A DNA stretch of 64,000 nucleotides from Thiosulfatihalobacter marinus (lineage in GTDB: Bacteria > Pseudomonadota > Alphaproteobacteria > Rhodobacterales > Rhodobacteraceae). A program made the translations under genes and the position numbers. The notes below the pieces were generated by a model, which was not told the DNA's origin, did not search any database, and worked only from the letters and a program-made list of their open reading frames with translations. Below, piece by piece: positions 9,109-17,539 of this stretch. Within the stretch, counting starts at the first letter, position 1; each line of letters opens with the position of its first letter. The stretch is taken from assembly GCF_016019955.1 (NCBI RefSeq), contig NZ_JAECRZ010000003.1, positions 108,892 to 172,891 of the forward strand, written 5' to 3'.

Positions 9109-10449
9109 ATGAAGAAATTCTTCGCAGCTGCCGCAGGCGGTGTGCTGGCCGGGCTGCTTGTCACCACCCAGGTGGCCGGCCCGCTTCTTGCGCAGGAAGG
9201 CGCTCGCAAAACCAATGTCTACGAACAGCTTGACCTGTTTGGCGACATCTTTGAACGGATCCGGGCGCAATATGTCGAAGAGGTGGACGAAGCCGACCTG
9301 ATCGAGGCGGCCATCAACGGGATGCTGACCTCTCTGGATCCGCATTCCAGCTATTTGTCGCCCGACGATGCCGCCGACATGCGCGTGCAAACGCGCGGTG
9401 AATTCGGCGGCCTGGGTATCGAGGTCACTCAGGAAGACGGGCTGGTCAAGGTGGTTTCGCCGATCGACGGCACCCCGGCGGATGCGGCCGGGATCGAGGC
9501 GGGCGATTATATCACCCATGTCGACGGCGAGGGTGTGCTTGGCCTGACCCTGGACCAGGCTGTGGAAATGATGCGCGGACCGGTCGGGTCGGAGATCGTG
9601 ATCACCGTGCTGCGCGAGGGCGAGCCCGAACCATTCGACGTGTCGATCATCCGTGACACGATCAAGCTTACCGCCGTGCGCACACGATCCGTGGGCAATT
9701 CGGTGGTGCTGCGCGTGACCACGTTCAACGACCAGACCACCCCCAATCTCGAAGCCGGTCTCAAGAAGCAGGTCGAAGAGCTGGGCGGCATGGAAAACGT
9801 CAGCGGTATCGTTCTGGATCTGCGCAACAACCCCGGCGGGCTTTTGACACAGGCGATCAAGGTCTCCGACAGTTTCCTTGAAAAGGGCGAAATCGTCTCG
9901 ACCCGCGGCCGCAATCCTGCCGATGGCGACCGCTACAATGCCACGCCAGGCGATCTGGCCGAGGGCAAGCCCATCGTCGTGCTGATCAACGGCGGCTCGG
10001 CCTCGGCGTCCGAAATCGTGGCCGGCGCGCTTCAGGATCACCGCCGCGCCATCGTGGTAGGCACCAAATCCTTCGGCAAGGGCTCGGTGCAAACCGTCAT
10101 GCCCCTGCGCAGCAATGGCGCCATGCGCCTGACGACGGCGCGCTACTACACGCCCTCTGGCCGTTCGATCCAGGCCCTAGGTGTCAGCCCCGACATCGTG
10201 GTCCAGCAACCCCGCCGCGCCCCGGCTGGCTCCGAAGAGGCCGAGGAAACCCCAAAGCGCGCCATTCGCGGCGAGGCCGATCTGCGTGGCAGCCTCAACA
10301 ATGACAGCCTGACCGAAGACGAAATCCGCCAGATCGAAGAAGATCGCGCCAAGGCCGAAGAGGCCGCAAAGCTGCGGGAAGAGGATTATCAACTGGCCTA
10401 TGCCATCGATATCCTCACTGGCCTGAATGCGCTGGGCCCGGGCAAGTAG
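9109..10449 (+). CDS. ctpA: S41 family C-terminal processing peptidase
   Basis: A protein of 446 residues with an N-terminal signal or anchor segment (1-25), a PDZ domain at about 85-165 (FGGLGIEV, TPADAAGIEAGDYI) and an S41 catalytic domain. The nucleophile region is GGSASASEI (295-303) and the general-base Lys324 lies in KSFGKGSVQT. CtpA-type proteases act in the periplasm on C-terminal tails and often control peptidoglycan hydrolases, which fits the EnvC-like neighbour. The C-terminal 60 residues are charged and probably helical. The gene starts 3 bases after the previous stop, and an intrinsic terminator follows at 10518-10554. Confidence 0.95.
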   Translation: MKKFFAAAAGGVLAGLLVTTQVAGPLLAQEGARKTNVYEQLDLFGDIFERIRAQYVEEVDEADLIEAAINGMLTSLDPHSSYLSPDDAADMRVQTRGEFGGLGIEVTQEDGLVKVVSPIDGTPADAAGIEAGDYITHVDGEGVLGLTLDQAVEMMRGPVGSEIVITVLREGEPEPFDVSIIRDTIKLTAVRTRSVGNSVVLRVTTFNDQTTPNLEAGLKKQVEELGGMENVSGIVLDLRNNPGGLLTQAIKVSDSFLEKGEIVSTRGRNPADGDRYNATPGDLAEGKPIVVLINGGSASASEIVAGALQDHRRAIVVGTKSFGKGSVQTVMPLRSNGAMRLTTARYYTPSGRSIQALGVSPDIVVQQPRRAPAGSEEAEETPKRAIRGEADLRGSLNNDSLTEDEIRQIEEDRAKAEEAAKLREEDYQLAYAIDILTGLNALGPGK

Positions 10450-10825
10450 GCCCCCGGCCATTTAGGACCGGTCAAGCCACGCCAGGCATCGTCGGTTGTC
10501 TGACAGCGCACCATGAAAGCGACCCGTCGATGATCCGGCGGGTCGCTGCATTTTCGAATGGCTCCGGATCGCGGCGCAACCGGTGGCATGGCATACCGAA
10601 CCGCTCGCGCCCGGCAACATCCGCCCGGCTTCATCGGTCTTGACGGCCCCGTTTGACGGCCCCCGTTGCCCCCGGCTGTTGCCCCGATGACAGACACCGG
10701 TGGTGCTGCAACGTCGGGATCACCCGGCAGGCGCCGCGCCGGGCACAAGGCGCGACACGTTTTTCGGCGTCCGCGCAACCGGCGTGTCATGAACCATTCG
10801 GCTCAGCGCCGGGCCGCGCCGGGCC
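10450..10825. other. Non-coding convergent region between ctpA and the Trm112-like gene
   Basis: This 376-base stretch lies between two converging transcripts. Apart from the ctpA terminator I see only GC-rich sequence with short simple repeats of GCCCC and CGGC type. The short open frames that cross it show no conserved motif and no ribosome binding site. I see no RNA gene. Confidence 0.55.
10518..10554 (+). terminator. Intrinsic terminator after ctpA
   Basis: A 9-bp perfect GC-rich stem (AGCGACCCG pairing with CGGGTCGCT, 10518-10526 and 10539-10547) with a 12-base loop, followed after 3 bases by TTTT. It lies 69 bases past the ctpA stop. Confidence 0.7.
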
Positions 10826-11008
10826 TCATTCAAGCACCCGGGCCTCGTCGATCAGCATCACCGGTATCCCGTTGCGGATCGGAAAAGCCAGCCCTGCGGC
10901 CCTGGAAATCAGTTCCTGCGCCTTGGCGTCATATTCCAGTGTCGTGCGCGTCTGCGGACAGATCAGCGCCTCAAGCATCCGCCGGTCGAACTCGGTTTCG
11001 TCACTCAT
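10826..11008 (-). CDS. Trm112 family protein (YcaR-like)
   Basis: A small protein of 60 residues. A longer frame runs upstream, but I chose the ATG at 11008 because it overlaps the stop of the Lon-domain gene (ATGA) and the protein from there aligns in full with the family: an [16 protein letters not shown] zinc-ribbon-like start, then [19 protein letters not shown]. Bacterial Trm112/YcaR proteins have no settled role; eukaryotic and archaeal relatives activate methyltransferases. It has only one of the usual cysteines, so zinc binding is doubtful. It is last in a minus-strand group with the Lon-like and thioredoxin genes. Confidence 0.88.
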   Translation of the reverse strand: MSDETEFDRRMLEALICPQTRTTLEYDAKAQELISRAAGLAFPIRNGIPVMLIDEARVLE

Positions 11009-11649
11009 TGCATCATGTCCTCTCCGGCGCCGCCCCGCAGCGCGAATTCGATCAGCGTCACCAGCGTTTCGCGCCGTGTCGCCAGCGATGGCGCCTCCAG
11101 AAGCGCCTGTTTGTCCTCGGCGGCAAAGTCCAGCAGCATGGAAAGCGAGTTGATCAACAACTCGTCCCCCGCCTCCTTCAGCGTATCCCAATCCGTCGCC
11201 AGGTCCAGAGTTTCGAAATAGCGTTGCAACAACGCCATGAACGCCGCGCGGTCAAAGCCCGGATCCTGTTCTGCCCCCCCCAGATCCCGCTCGAACCCGT
11301 CCCAGCTTACGTCGCAGCGGCGATAAGGCGTGAACCCGTCCACCTCGTTCAGGATACGAAACCGTGACAGCCCCGTCAGCGTGACCAGATAGCGGTGGTC
11401 CTCGGTCTCGCTGAACTGGGTGATCCGCCCGACACATCCGATCCGTTGCAACCCCGTGCCCTCGCGCCCGGGGATCTCGTTGGGTTGCACCATGCCAATC
11501 AGCCGGTTGCCCGATTTCAGCGCATCATCCAGCATCGCCAGATATCGCGGCTCGAAAATATGCAGGGGCAATCGCGCGCGCGGCAGCATCAGCGCCCCCG
11601 TCAAAGGAAACACCGGCACCACGTCTGGCAGGTCCGCAGCCTTTATCAT
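11005..11649 (-). CDS. Lon N-terminal (LON substrate-binding) domain protein
   Basis: A protein of 214 residues. It begins with the conserved LON-domain pattern [30 protein letters not shown] and contains GCVGRI, but has no AAA+ or protease domain. It is therefore the stand-alone LON-domain protein common in alphaproteobacteria. Such proteins are presumed to bind peptides or a partner protease; their function is not established. It overlaps the Trm112-like gene by 4 bases, and the thioredoxin gene ends 27 bases upstream of its start, so the three are probably co-transcribed. Confidence 0.92.
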   Translation of the reverse strand: MIKAADLPDVVPVFPLTGALMLPRARLPLHIFEPRYLAMLDDALKSGNRLIGMVQPNEIPGREGTGLQRIGCVGRITQFSETEDHRYLVTLTGLSRFRILNEVDGFTPYRRCDVSWDGFERDLGGAEQDPGFDRAAFMALLQRYFETLDLATDWDTLKEAGDELLINSLSMLLDFAAEDKQALLEAPSLATRRETLVTLIEFALRGGAGEDMMQ

Positions 11650-11676
11650 GGGATCAGCCTAACCCGGTTTCCCGGA

Positions 11677-12594
11677 TCAGGCAAAGATCATCGAACTCAG
11701 CTTGCGCCGCCCGTTCAGCACGATCGGATCGTTGGGCTTGAGCGCCTCGAAGATCGTGAACAACTGGGCCTTAGCCGCACCGTCATTCCACTCGCGGTCG
11801 CGCCGGAACAGATCCAGCAACTCGTCCACCGCCGCCTCCACCTCGCCGGCGGCGTGCAGGGCCTGCGCCAGGTCCAACCGCGCCGCGTGATCATTCGGAT
11901 CGGCCTCCACCCTGGCCCGCAGCTCGGTCACCGGCCCGGCATTCTCGGCCTGGCGCGCCAGCTCCAGCTGCGCATGGGCGGCTTCGATCTCGGGCGCATT
12001 GGCAAATTCGGCGGGCGTGCCGTTCAGCACGGCTTCGGCCTGATCCAGCGCCCCAAGCGCGATATTGGCCCGCGCCAGCCCGCCAAACGCCGCCACATTG
12101 GCGTTGTCCTGCTCGATGATCGCGGCAAAGGTTTCCGCCGCGGATTGCGCGTCGCCTTCGGTCAGCATTTCCTCTGCCGCCGCCAACGCATCGTCCAGCC
12201 CGTTATCGGGCACCTGCCCGCCCCCGGCCTCGACCACCCGCGCCACAAAGGCGTCGATCTCGCTGGCCGGCAGCGCCCCCTGAAACCCGTCCACCGGCTG
12301 GCCCTGCCAAAAGGCATAGACGGTCGGAATCGACTGCACCCGCATCTGCCCGGCAATCATCTGGTTCTCGTCCACATTGACCTTGGCCATCTTCACGGCC
12401 CCGCCAGCCGCCGTCACGGCAGCCTCAAGCGCCGGGCCCAGCGTCTTGCAAGGCCCGCACCACGGCGCCCAGAAATCAACGATCACCGGCACCGACATCG
12501 AGGCATCCACCACCTCGGTCATGAAATCCGCTTCGCCGACATCCCTGATCAGATCGCCCGCAGGCGCCGTCGCGCCCTGTCCCAGTTCAAGCAT
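11677..12594 (-). CDS. Thioredoxin domain protein with TPR tail (CnoX/YbbN-like)
   Basis: A protein of 305 residues: an N-terminal thioredoxin domain (about 15-120) with the active site WCGPC at 45-49 in FWAPWCGPCK, then an Ala/Glu-rich helical region of TPR-like repeats to the C-terminus. This is the architecture of CnoX/YbbN, a holdase-type thioredoxin that protects proteins under oxidative stress and hands them to chaperonins. There is no signal peptide, so it acts in the cytoplasm. Whether this one is an active reductase or a redox-sensing chaperone cannot be read from the sequence; both active-site Cys are present. Confidence 0.92.
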   Translation of the reverse strand: MLELGQGATAPAGDLIRDVGEADFMTEVVDASMSVPVIVDFWAPWCGPCKTLGPALEAAVTAAGGAVKMAKVNVDENQMIAGQMRVQSIPTVYAFWQGQPVDGFQGALPASEIDAFVARVVEAGGGQVPDNGLDDALAAAEEMLTEGDAQSAAETFAAIIEQDNANVAAFGGLARANIALGALDQAEAVLNGTPAEFANAPEIEAAHAQLELARQAENAGPVTELRARVEADPNDHAARLDLAQALHAAGEVEAAVDELLDLFRRDREWNDGAAKAQLFTIFEALKPNDPIVLNGRRKLSSMIFA

Positions 12595-12666
12595 CTCGTC
12601 TTTCCTTATCTCTGTTGGCCCCTATATGACCTCCCCAACCGGGGTTTCAAAGGGCCAATTCGGAAT

Positions 12667-13155
12667 TTACGCGCCATTCGATTCGTCATACGGCAAACCG
12701 AACGGCACCCCGTCAAATGTATGTGTGCAACAGGCACAATCCGGGCGCAATCGCGCGGCATCCAGCCTCGGATCGACCTTGGCCAGCATACCGTCCGGAT
12801 CCACATAAAGCCCGCTGAACCAGGTCGACGCACCCGTGCGCACCTTCGGCGCCCGCGGTCCGCCGCCGCGCGCCGCAAGATGCCAGATCGGCGCTTCGTG
12901 ATCCAGACGCGCCACCGCCTCGGAATACACCGCGTCCCACGCCCGGCCCACCCGTGACACAAGGAACCGGTAAAGCGGCGTATAGTCCAACCCGTGCCGC
13001 ACCCCCTGCCGCATCCCCTGCTGTCTGCCCTCATCCTTGCGCGCCGCCTTGCTGTTGCGTGCCCGCCCGGCCATCCGGTCACACCCGTGCCGCACCCCAT
13101 GCGTGCGGGTATTGACCTTGCGATACAGCGGCTTGGGGCGATGATCGCGTGCCAT
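12667..13155 (-). CDS. Conserved protein of unknown function
   Basis: A protein of 162 residues. I chose the ATG at 13155 because it overlaps the xthA stop by one base (TAATG), which implies translational coupling. The frame runs further upstream inside xthA, but that part is a shadow. Its first 55 residues are very basic (many Arg, Lys and Gln). Then come TPLYRFLVSRVGRAWDAV, an STWFSGLYVDPDG segment and, near the C-terminus, CACCTHTF. The basic start and Cys cluster could suit RNA or metal binding, but that is a guess. I do not recognise the family. The coupling to exonuclease III may only reflect operon order. Confidence 0.72.
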   Translation of the reverse strand: MARDHRPKPLYRKVNTRTHGVRHGCDRMAGRARNSKAARKDEGRQQGMRQGVRHGLDYTPLYRFLVSRVGRAWDAVYSEAVARLDHEAPIWHLAARGGGPRAPKVRTGASTWFSGLYVDPDGMLAKVDPRLDAARLRPDCACCTHTFDGVPFGLPYDESNGA

Positions 13156-13943
13156 TACAGGTCGAAAGAGGCAAATACCGGCGCATGATCGCTGGGCTTC
13201 TCCCAGCCGCGTACCGCGCGCAACACCCGGCTGGAATGACCCGCATTCGCAATATCCGCCGTCGCCCAGACATGATCCAGCCGCCGCCCCTTGTCCGCCA
13301 AATCCCAATCCCGCGCGCGATAACTCCACCAGCTGTAAAGCGGCCCCTCCGGTATATCCTGCCGGGTAATGTCCACAAATCCGCCCGCCTCCCGGGTCTC
13401 GGCCAGCTGCGCCACCTCCACCGGCGTATGGCTGACCACCTTCAACAACTGCTTGTGGCTCCAAACGTCGTCCTCGCGCGGGGCAATGTTCAAATCTCCC
13501 ACAAGAATCGACTTCCCTGGCCTGTCACCATGAAACCAGTCCCGCATCCCGGTCAGATAATCCAACTTCTGGCCGAACTTCTCATTCACCTCCCGGTCCG
13601 GCACATCCCCGCCCGCCGGCACGTAAAAGTTGTGAATCACCACCCCGTTCTCCAGCCGCCCGGCGACATGGCGCGCGTGGCCCAGCCCGGCAAAATCCTT
13701 GTCGCCAACGTCCTCGATCGGAAGCCTGGACAGGATCGCCACCCCGTTATAGCCCTTCTGCCCCCGCGCGATCATGTGCCGATACCCCAGCGCCGCGAAC
13801 CCCTCGGTCGGGATCTTGTCGACAGGGCTCTTGCACTCCTGAAGGCACAACACGTCCGGCGCCTCTTCCTTCAGCAATTTCAATACGATAGGCTCCCGCA
13901 ACCGCACTGAATTGATGTTCCATGTCGCCAGCGAAAAACCCAT
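13155..13943 (-). CDS. xthA: Exodeoxyribonuclease III
   Basis: A protein of 262 residues of the AP endonuclease/exonuclease III family, which cuts DNA at abasic sites and trims 3' blocking groups in base excision repair. Visible motifs are WNINSVR (8-14), LQECK with the metal-binding Glu36, GDLNIAP near the middle and SDHAPV with the catalytic His253 near the end. The start at 13943 (MGFSLATWNINS) gives the usual length; the longer upstream frame has no homology features. The stop overlaps the start of the unknown downstream gene by one base. Confidence 0.96.
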   Translation of the reverse strand: MGFSLATWNINSVRLREPIVLKLLKEEAPDVLCLQECKSPVDKIPTEGFAALGYRHMIARGQKGYNGVAILSRLPIEDVGDKDFAGLGHARHVAGRLENGVVIHNFYVPAGGDVPDREVNEKFGQKLDYLTGMRDWFHGDRPGKSILVGDLNIAPREDDVWSHKQLLKVVSHTPVEVAQLAETREAGGFVDITRQDIPEGPLYSWWSYRARDWDLADKGRRLDHVWATADIANAGHSSRVLRAVRGWEKPSDHAPVFASFDL

Positions 13944-14020
13944 GCCGCACTCCCATTTACCCTGTCCCGGCACCCTACCCCGCACACCCGCCGCTTGCCA
14001 ACAACAAGCACCGCGCCCTG

Positions 14021-14083
14021 CCTTCTTTTGGCCGAAAATATCCTGGGGGAGTCGCGGCCCGCCGCGACGGGGGCAACGCCCCC
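14021..14083. repeat. Dispersed intergenic hairpin element
   Basis: A composite of a CTTCTTTTGGCCGAAAATAT block, GGGGGAG, a 7-bp stem (GTCGCGG/CCGCGAC, 14051-14068) and a second stem GGGGGC-aac-GCCCCC (14069-14083). The same modules in reverse order occur at 26246-26320. It lies between the CenR-like gene's 3' end and the xthA start. Confidence 0.6.
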
Positions 14084-14090
14084 AACCCGC

Positions 14091-14122
14091 CAAACAAAAA
14101 AGAGCCCGGAACAAGTCCGGGC
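14091..14122 (-). terminator. Intrinsic terminator of the CenR-like gene
   Basis: A 7-bp stem (GCCCGGA/TCCGGGC, 14104-14110 and 14116-14122, loop ACAAG). Read on the minus strand it is followed by TCTTTTTTGTTTG. It is 160 bases downstream of the response regulator stop. Confidence 0.75.
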
Positions 14123-14281
14123 CCAGTCCAACAGGGAGGTGCATATCATAACCCGGATATGCGCGGGATCCGTACAACCTGCATATAAGGTACTCCCCAT
14201 ATGCCTCTTTGATTCATATCAAGGACTTCAACACCCTGTCACCTGCCTGTTGCCAAATTGTTGCAAACTGCGACATCCACG

Positions 14282-14968
14282 TCACGCCACCAATCGGTAG
14301 CCACCGGATTCGGTGATCAGCAACCGGGCATTTGACGGGTCCGGCTCGATCTTCTGACGCAACCGGTAGATATGGGTTTCAAGCGTATGCGTCGTGACTC
14401 CCGCGTTATACCCCCAAACCTCGTGCAGCAACACGTCGCGCGCCACCACACCATCCGTCGACCGGTACAGGAATTTCAGAATATTGGTTTCCTTCTCGGT
14501 CAGGCGGATCTTGCGCTCGTCCTCGGTGATCAGCATCTTCATGCTCGGCTTGAACGTATACGGCCCCAGCTGGAACACGGCGTCCTCGCTCTGCTCGTGC
14601 TGGCGCAACTGGGCGCGGATACGCGCCAGAAGCACCGGAAACTTGAACGGTTTGGTCACATAATCATTCGCCCCGGAATCCAACCCCAGGATGGTATCGG
14701 CGTCACTGTCATGGCCGGTCAGCATCAGGATCGGGCTCTTGACCCCCTGCTTGCGCATCAACCGGCAAAGTTCGCGCCCGTCCGTGTCGGGCAGCCCCAC
14801 GTCCAGGATGACCATGTCATACAGCCCCTCCTTGATCCGGCCCATCGCCTCGGCCCCGGTGCCGGCTTCGAACACGTCGAAATCCTCGGTCATGATCAGT
14901 TGCTCGGACAGGGCCTCGCGCAGGTCCTCATCGTCATCCACCAACAGGAGTCTCTTCAACTGGGCCAT
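14282..14968 (-). CDS. cenR: OmpR-family response regulator, CenR-like
   Basis: A protein of 228 residues: a receiver domain with acidic residues DDDED (11-15), phospho-acceptor Asp56 in VILDVGLPD and Lys106 in YVTKPF, then a C-terminal winged helix (about 130-226) containing RLTEKETNILKFLYRS and THTLETHIYRLRQKI. The very conserved DNA-binding domain and the linker QLRQHEQSEDA resemble CenR, the cell-envelope regulator of Caulobacter and Rhodobacter, but the name rests on memory of that family and not on a search. No histidine kinase gene is adjacent, so its partner is encoded elsewhere. It is a single-gene transcript with its own terminator. Confidence 0.85.
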   Translation of the reverse strand: MAQLKRLLLVDDDEDLREALSEQLIMTEDFDVFEAGTGAEAMGRIKEGLYDMVILDVGLPDTDGRELCRLMRKQGVKSPILMLTGHDSDADTILGLDSGANDYVTKPFKFPVLLARIRAQLRQHEQSEDAVFQLGPYTFKPSMKMLITEDERKIRLTEKETNILKFLYRSTDGVVARDVLLHEVWGYNAGVTTHTLETHIYRLRQKIEPDPSNARLLITESGGYRLVA

Positions 14969-15153
14969 TTGACCTCCTCACCTTCGTGTTTGCCGCCTTC
15001 ACTGTCCCACCGATGTGGCGCCGCCTCACGCGGGCGGCAAGATTTGCTGCAATTCCCTCACGTCCTCGTGTACCTGTGGCGCTAAATGTTTCACATTCCT
15101 GCCACCGCCGGGTATATCCGATACGCCTTGCACCCTGAACTGGACCACTTTGC

Positions 15154-16245
15154 ATGAGCTTTTCGCCCGATATCGTCGAACGCCTTGCCCGCGCCCGTGC
15201 CGATCTGCGCATGGGGGTACCGATCGTGCTGACCGGGGGCGGCACCGCGCTCCTGGTTCAGGCGGTCGAAACCCTGTCTGCGACACGGCTGACCGATCTG
15301 CGCGCCCTTCCGGGCACACCGGCGCTGGTGATCACCGCGCGCCGCGCCGAAACGCTCAAGGCCCGTGTCTATGATACCGATATCGCCCGCCTGCGCCTGC
15401 CCGCCGATGCCGGGCTGGACTGGCTGTCAGGTGTCGCCAATCCCGATGACGATCTGCGGGCGCCCATGAAAGGCCCGTTCTCCTGCTTTCGCGACGGACC
15501 GGCCGACCTGCACCGCGCCGCCATGCGGCTGGTGAAATCGGCACAGCTTCTGCCCGCCGCGCTGGTGACGCCGCTGGACAATGCCGCGCCCTTCGCGCTG
15601 GACCACGGCCTCACCGCGATCCCCGCCGATCTGGCCGCCCCCCACCTGACCGATACCAGCCCCCTGCATCCGGTGGTCCATGCCCGCCTGCCCATGGCCC
15701 TGGCCGGGGCCGGCCGGCTGCACATATTCCGCCCCGAGGATGGTGGCTCGGAACATTACGCGATCGAGATCGGGCGCCCGCCCCGCGACATGCCCGTTCT
15801 GGTGCGGCTGCACTCGGCCTGCTTTACCGGCGATGTTCTGGGCAGCCTTAAATGTGACTGCGGGCCGCAACTGCACGCCGCCCTGGCCCAGATGGGACAA
15901 GAGGGCGCCGGGCTTCTGCTCTATCTCAATCAGGAAGGGCGCGGCATCGGGCTGGCCAACAAGATGCGCGCCTATTCGCTCCAGGATCAGGGGTTTGACA
16001 CGGTTCAGGCCAATCACCGCCTCGGCTTCGAGGATGACGAACGTGATTTCCGCATCGGATCCAATATCCTGAAAGAGATGGGGTTTTCGCAGGTACGCCT
16101 GCTCACCAACAACCCGCGCAAGATCGACATGATGGAAAACGCCGGCCTGCGCGTGACCGAACGCGTGGCGCTCAAGGTTGGCGAAAACACCCATAACCGC
16201 GCCTATCTCGCCACCAAGGCCGCCAAGTCCGGCCACCTGTTGTGA
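15154..16245 (+). CDS. ribA: GTP cyclohydrolase II with N-terminal extension
   Basis: A protein of 363 residues. The C-terminal 200 are a complete GTP cyclohydrolase II, the first step of riboflavin synthesis. Zinc ligands Cys223, Cys234 and Cys236 have the standard Cx10CxC spacing. LYLNQEGRGIGLANKMRAY is the catalytic GTP-binding segment, and LLTNNPRK follows. The N-terminal 150 residues look like a degenerate version of the partner domain seen in bifunctional RibBA proteins; I see no intact RibB active-site acidic motif, so only the GTP cyclohydrolase activity is expected. The stop overlaps the GTG of the next gene. Confidence 0.94.
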   Translation: MSFSPDIVERLARARADLRMGVPIVLTGGGTALLVQAVETLSATRLTDLRALPGTPALVITARRAETLKARVYDTDIARLRLPADAGLDWLSGVANPDDDLRAPMKGPFSCFRDGPADLHRAAMRLVKSAQLLPAALVTPLDNAAPFALDHGLTAIPADLAAPHLTDTSPLHPVVHARLPMALAGAGRLHIFRPEDGGSEHYAIEIGRPPRDMPVLVRLHSACFTGDVLGSLKCDCGPQLHAALAQMGQEGAGLLLYLNQEGRGIGLANKMRAYSLQDQGFDTVQANHRLGFEDDERDFRIGSNILKEMGFSQVRLLTNNPRKIDMMENAGLRVTERVALKVGENTHNRAYLATKAAKSGHLL

Positions 16246-16736
16246 TCCCCGCGGATCTCGTCCTCACCCCCACCGGGCTGCGCTTCAAGGGTCGGCGGTT
16301 TCCCTGCACCATCGGACGCGGCGGGCTGACCTGCGACAAACGCGAAGGCGACAGCGCCACGCCACGCGGCATCCACCACATCACCGGCCTGCTCTACCGC
16401 CCCGACAGGCTGGCGTTGCCCGCGCCCTGGGCCATGCCAATCACCAAGGATGATCTGTGGTCCGACGCGCCCGGCGATCCCGCCTATAACCACCTGGTGC
16501 GCGCGCCCTATGCGCCCAGCCATGAAAAACTGCGCCGCGCCGATCCGCTCTATGATGTGATCCTTCTGACAGACTGGAACTGGCCCGATGCCACGCCCGG
16601 TGCCGGATCGGCAATCTTCCTGCATCAATGGCGCCGCCCGGGCTTTCCCACCGAAGGCTGCCTCGGCCTGGCCCGCGCCCATATCCACTGGATCTGCACA
16701 AACGCCCCTCCCGGCACGCGCCTGATCATTCCCTGA
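16242..16736 (+). CDS. L,D-transpeptidase (YkuD) family protein
   Basis: A protein of 164 residues starting at a GTG that overlaps the ribA stop. It carries a YkuD-type catalytic signature with His128 in IFLHQWR and Cys140 in GFPTEGCLGL. The canonical SHGC is TEGC here, a variant seen in one YkuD subgroup. No signal peptide is visible from this start, although the family normally acts in the periplasm on peptidoglycan cross-links or lipoprotein attachment. Either the start is further upstream inside ribA or the protein is exported in another way. The coupling to riboflavin synthesis looks positional. Confidence 0.85.
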   Translation: MIPADLVLTPTGLRFKGRRFPCTIGRGGLTCDKREGDSATPRGIHHITGLLYRPDRLALPAPWAMPITKDDLWSDAPGDPAYNHLVRAPYAPSHEKLRRADPLYDVILLTDWNWPDATPGAGSAIFLHQWRRPGFPTEGCLGLARAHIHWICTNAPPGTRLIIP

Positions 16737-16744
16737 TCCCGCGC

Positions 16745-16766
16745 TTTCATTGTTCCCCAAATACTC
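16745..16766. repeat. Copy of dispersed 3'-end motif
   Basis: TTTCATTGTTCCCCAAATAC followed by TC, nearly the same as the right arm of the inverted repeat at 6305-6329. It sits between convergent genes, 9 bases after the L,D-transpeptidase stop and 20 before the YggS stop. It is followed by a GC-rich inverted repeat (GGCGCGCCGCGC). Confidence 0.65.
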
Positions 16767-16785
16767 TCGCCGAAGGCGCGCCGCG

Positions 16786-17433
16786 CTAGCCGCGCGCGCC
16801 GAAGATCGCGGAACCCACCCGCACATGGGTCGCGCCCAGCGCCACGGCGCGTTCGAAATCGCCGCTCATGCCCATGCTCAGCCCCTCCAGCCCGTTACGC
16901 GCCGCGATCTTGCCCAACAGCGCGAAATGCAAGGACGGCTCCTCCTCCACCGGCGGGATGCACATCAGCCCGGCAATCGGCAAATCCAGCGCCCGGCACT
17001 CTGCCACAAACCCATCCGCATCATCGGGCAGCACCCCCGATTTCTGCGGTTCCTCACCGGTGTTGACCTGAATGAACAGCTGCGGGCAATGCCCCAGCTC
17101 CTGCGCCAGCCGTGCCAGCATGTTGGCCAGCCTCGGCCGGTCCAGCGAATGAATGGCGTCGAACAGTCCCATCGACTGGCGCGCCTTGTTGGTCTGCAAC
17201 GGCCCCAGAAGATGCAGTTCCACGCCATCGAACCGGGCACGGAAATCCGGCCATTTTCCCGCCGCCTCCTTAACCTGGTTTTCACCGAATACCCGGTGCC
17301 CCTGCTCAAGCACATCCACAACCCGCGCATCCGGCTGACGCTTGCTGACCGCGATCAAACAGGTATCGCCCTCCGCCCGCCCGGCAGCGGATTCGGCCTT
17401 GTGAAGTCGCGTGATGATTTCTGCCAACGACAT
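16786..17433 (-). CDS. YggS family PLP-binding protein
   Basis: A protein of 215 residues. I chose the ATG at 17433 (MSLAEIITRL), which gives the family length; the frame extends upstream without homology. Lys31 in LIAVSKRQPD is the pyridoxal phosphate lysine. FGENQVKEA, HLLGPLQTNKAR, IQVNTGEEPQKSG and LSMGMSGDF are the family signature blocks. These cytoplasmic proteins keep free PLP and some amino acid pools balanced and have no known catalytic turnover. The gene stands alone, with a porin upstream on the same strand separated by a strong terminator. Confidence 0.95.
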   Translation of the reverse strand: MSLAEIITRLHKAESAAGRAEGDTCLIAVSKRQPDARVVDVLEQGHRVFGENQVKEAAGKWPDFRARFDGVELHLLGPLQTNKARQSMGLFDAIHSLDRPRLANMLARLAQELGHCPQLFIQVNTGEEPQKSGVLPDDADGFVAECRALDLPIAGLMCIPPVEEEPSLHFALLGKIAARNGLEGLSMGMSGDFERAVALGATHVRVGSAIFGARG

Positions 17434-17481
17434 GCGCTCGCTCCCTCTGGTGATCCGTCGGCAAGGAACACCAATCGCGCG

Positions 17482-17515
17482 CAAAAGAAAAGGGCAGGTC
17501 CGATGGACCTGCCCT
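17482..17515 (-). terminator. Strong intrinsic terminator after the porin gene
   Basis: An 11-bp perfect stem (AGGGCAGGTCC/GGACCTGCCCT, 17491-17501 and 17505-17515) closed by a GAT loop. On the minus strand it is followed by TTTTCTTTTG. It lies 25 bases past the porin stop, as expected for an abundant transcript. Confidence 0.88.
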
Positions 17516-17539
17516 CTGTAAGGTATGTTTTTCGTTCGA

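Noticed and set aside
11395-12957. A 520-codon plus-strand frame opposite the thioredoxin and Lon-like genes
   Set aside because: The composition is His, Arg, Gln and Pro rich, typical of the antisense of GC-rich genes; the minus-strand genes have clear domains.
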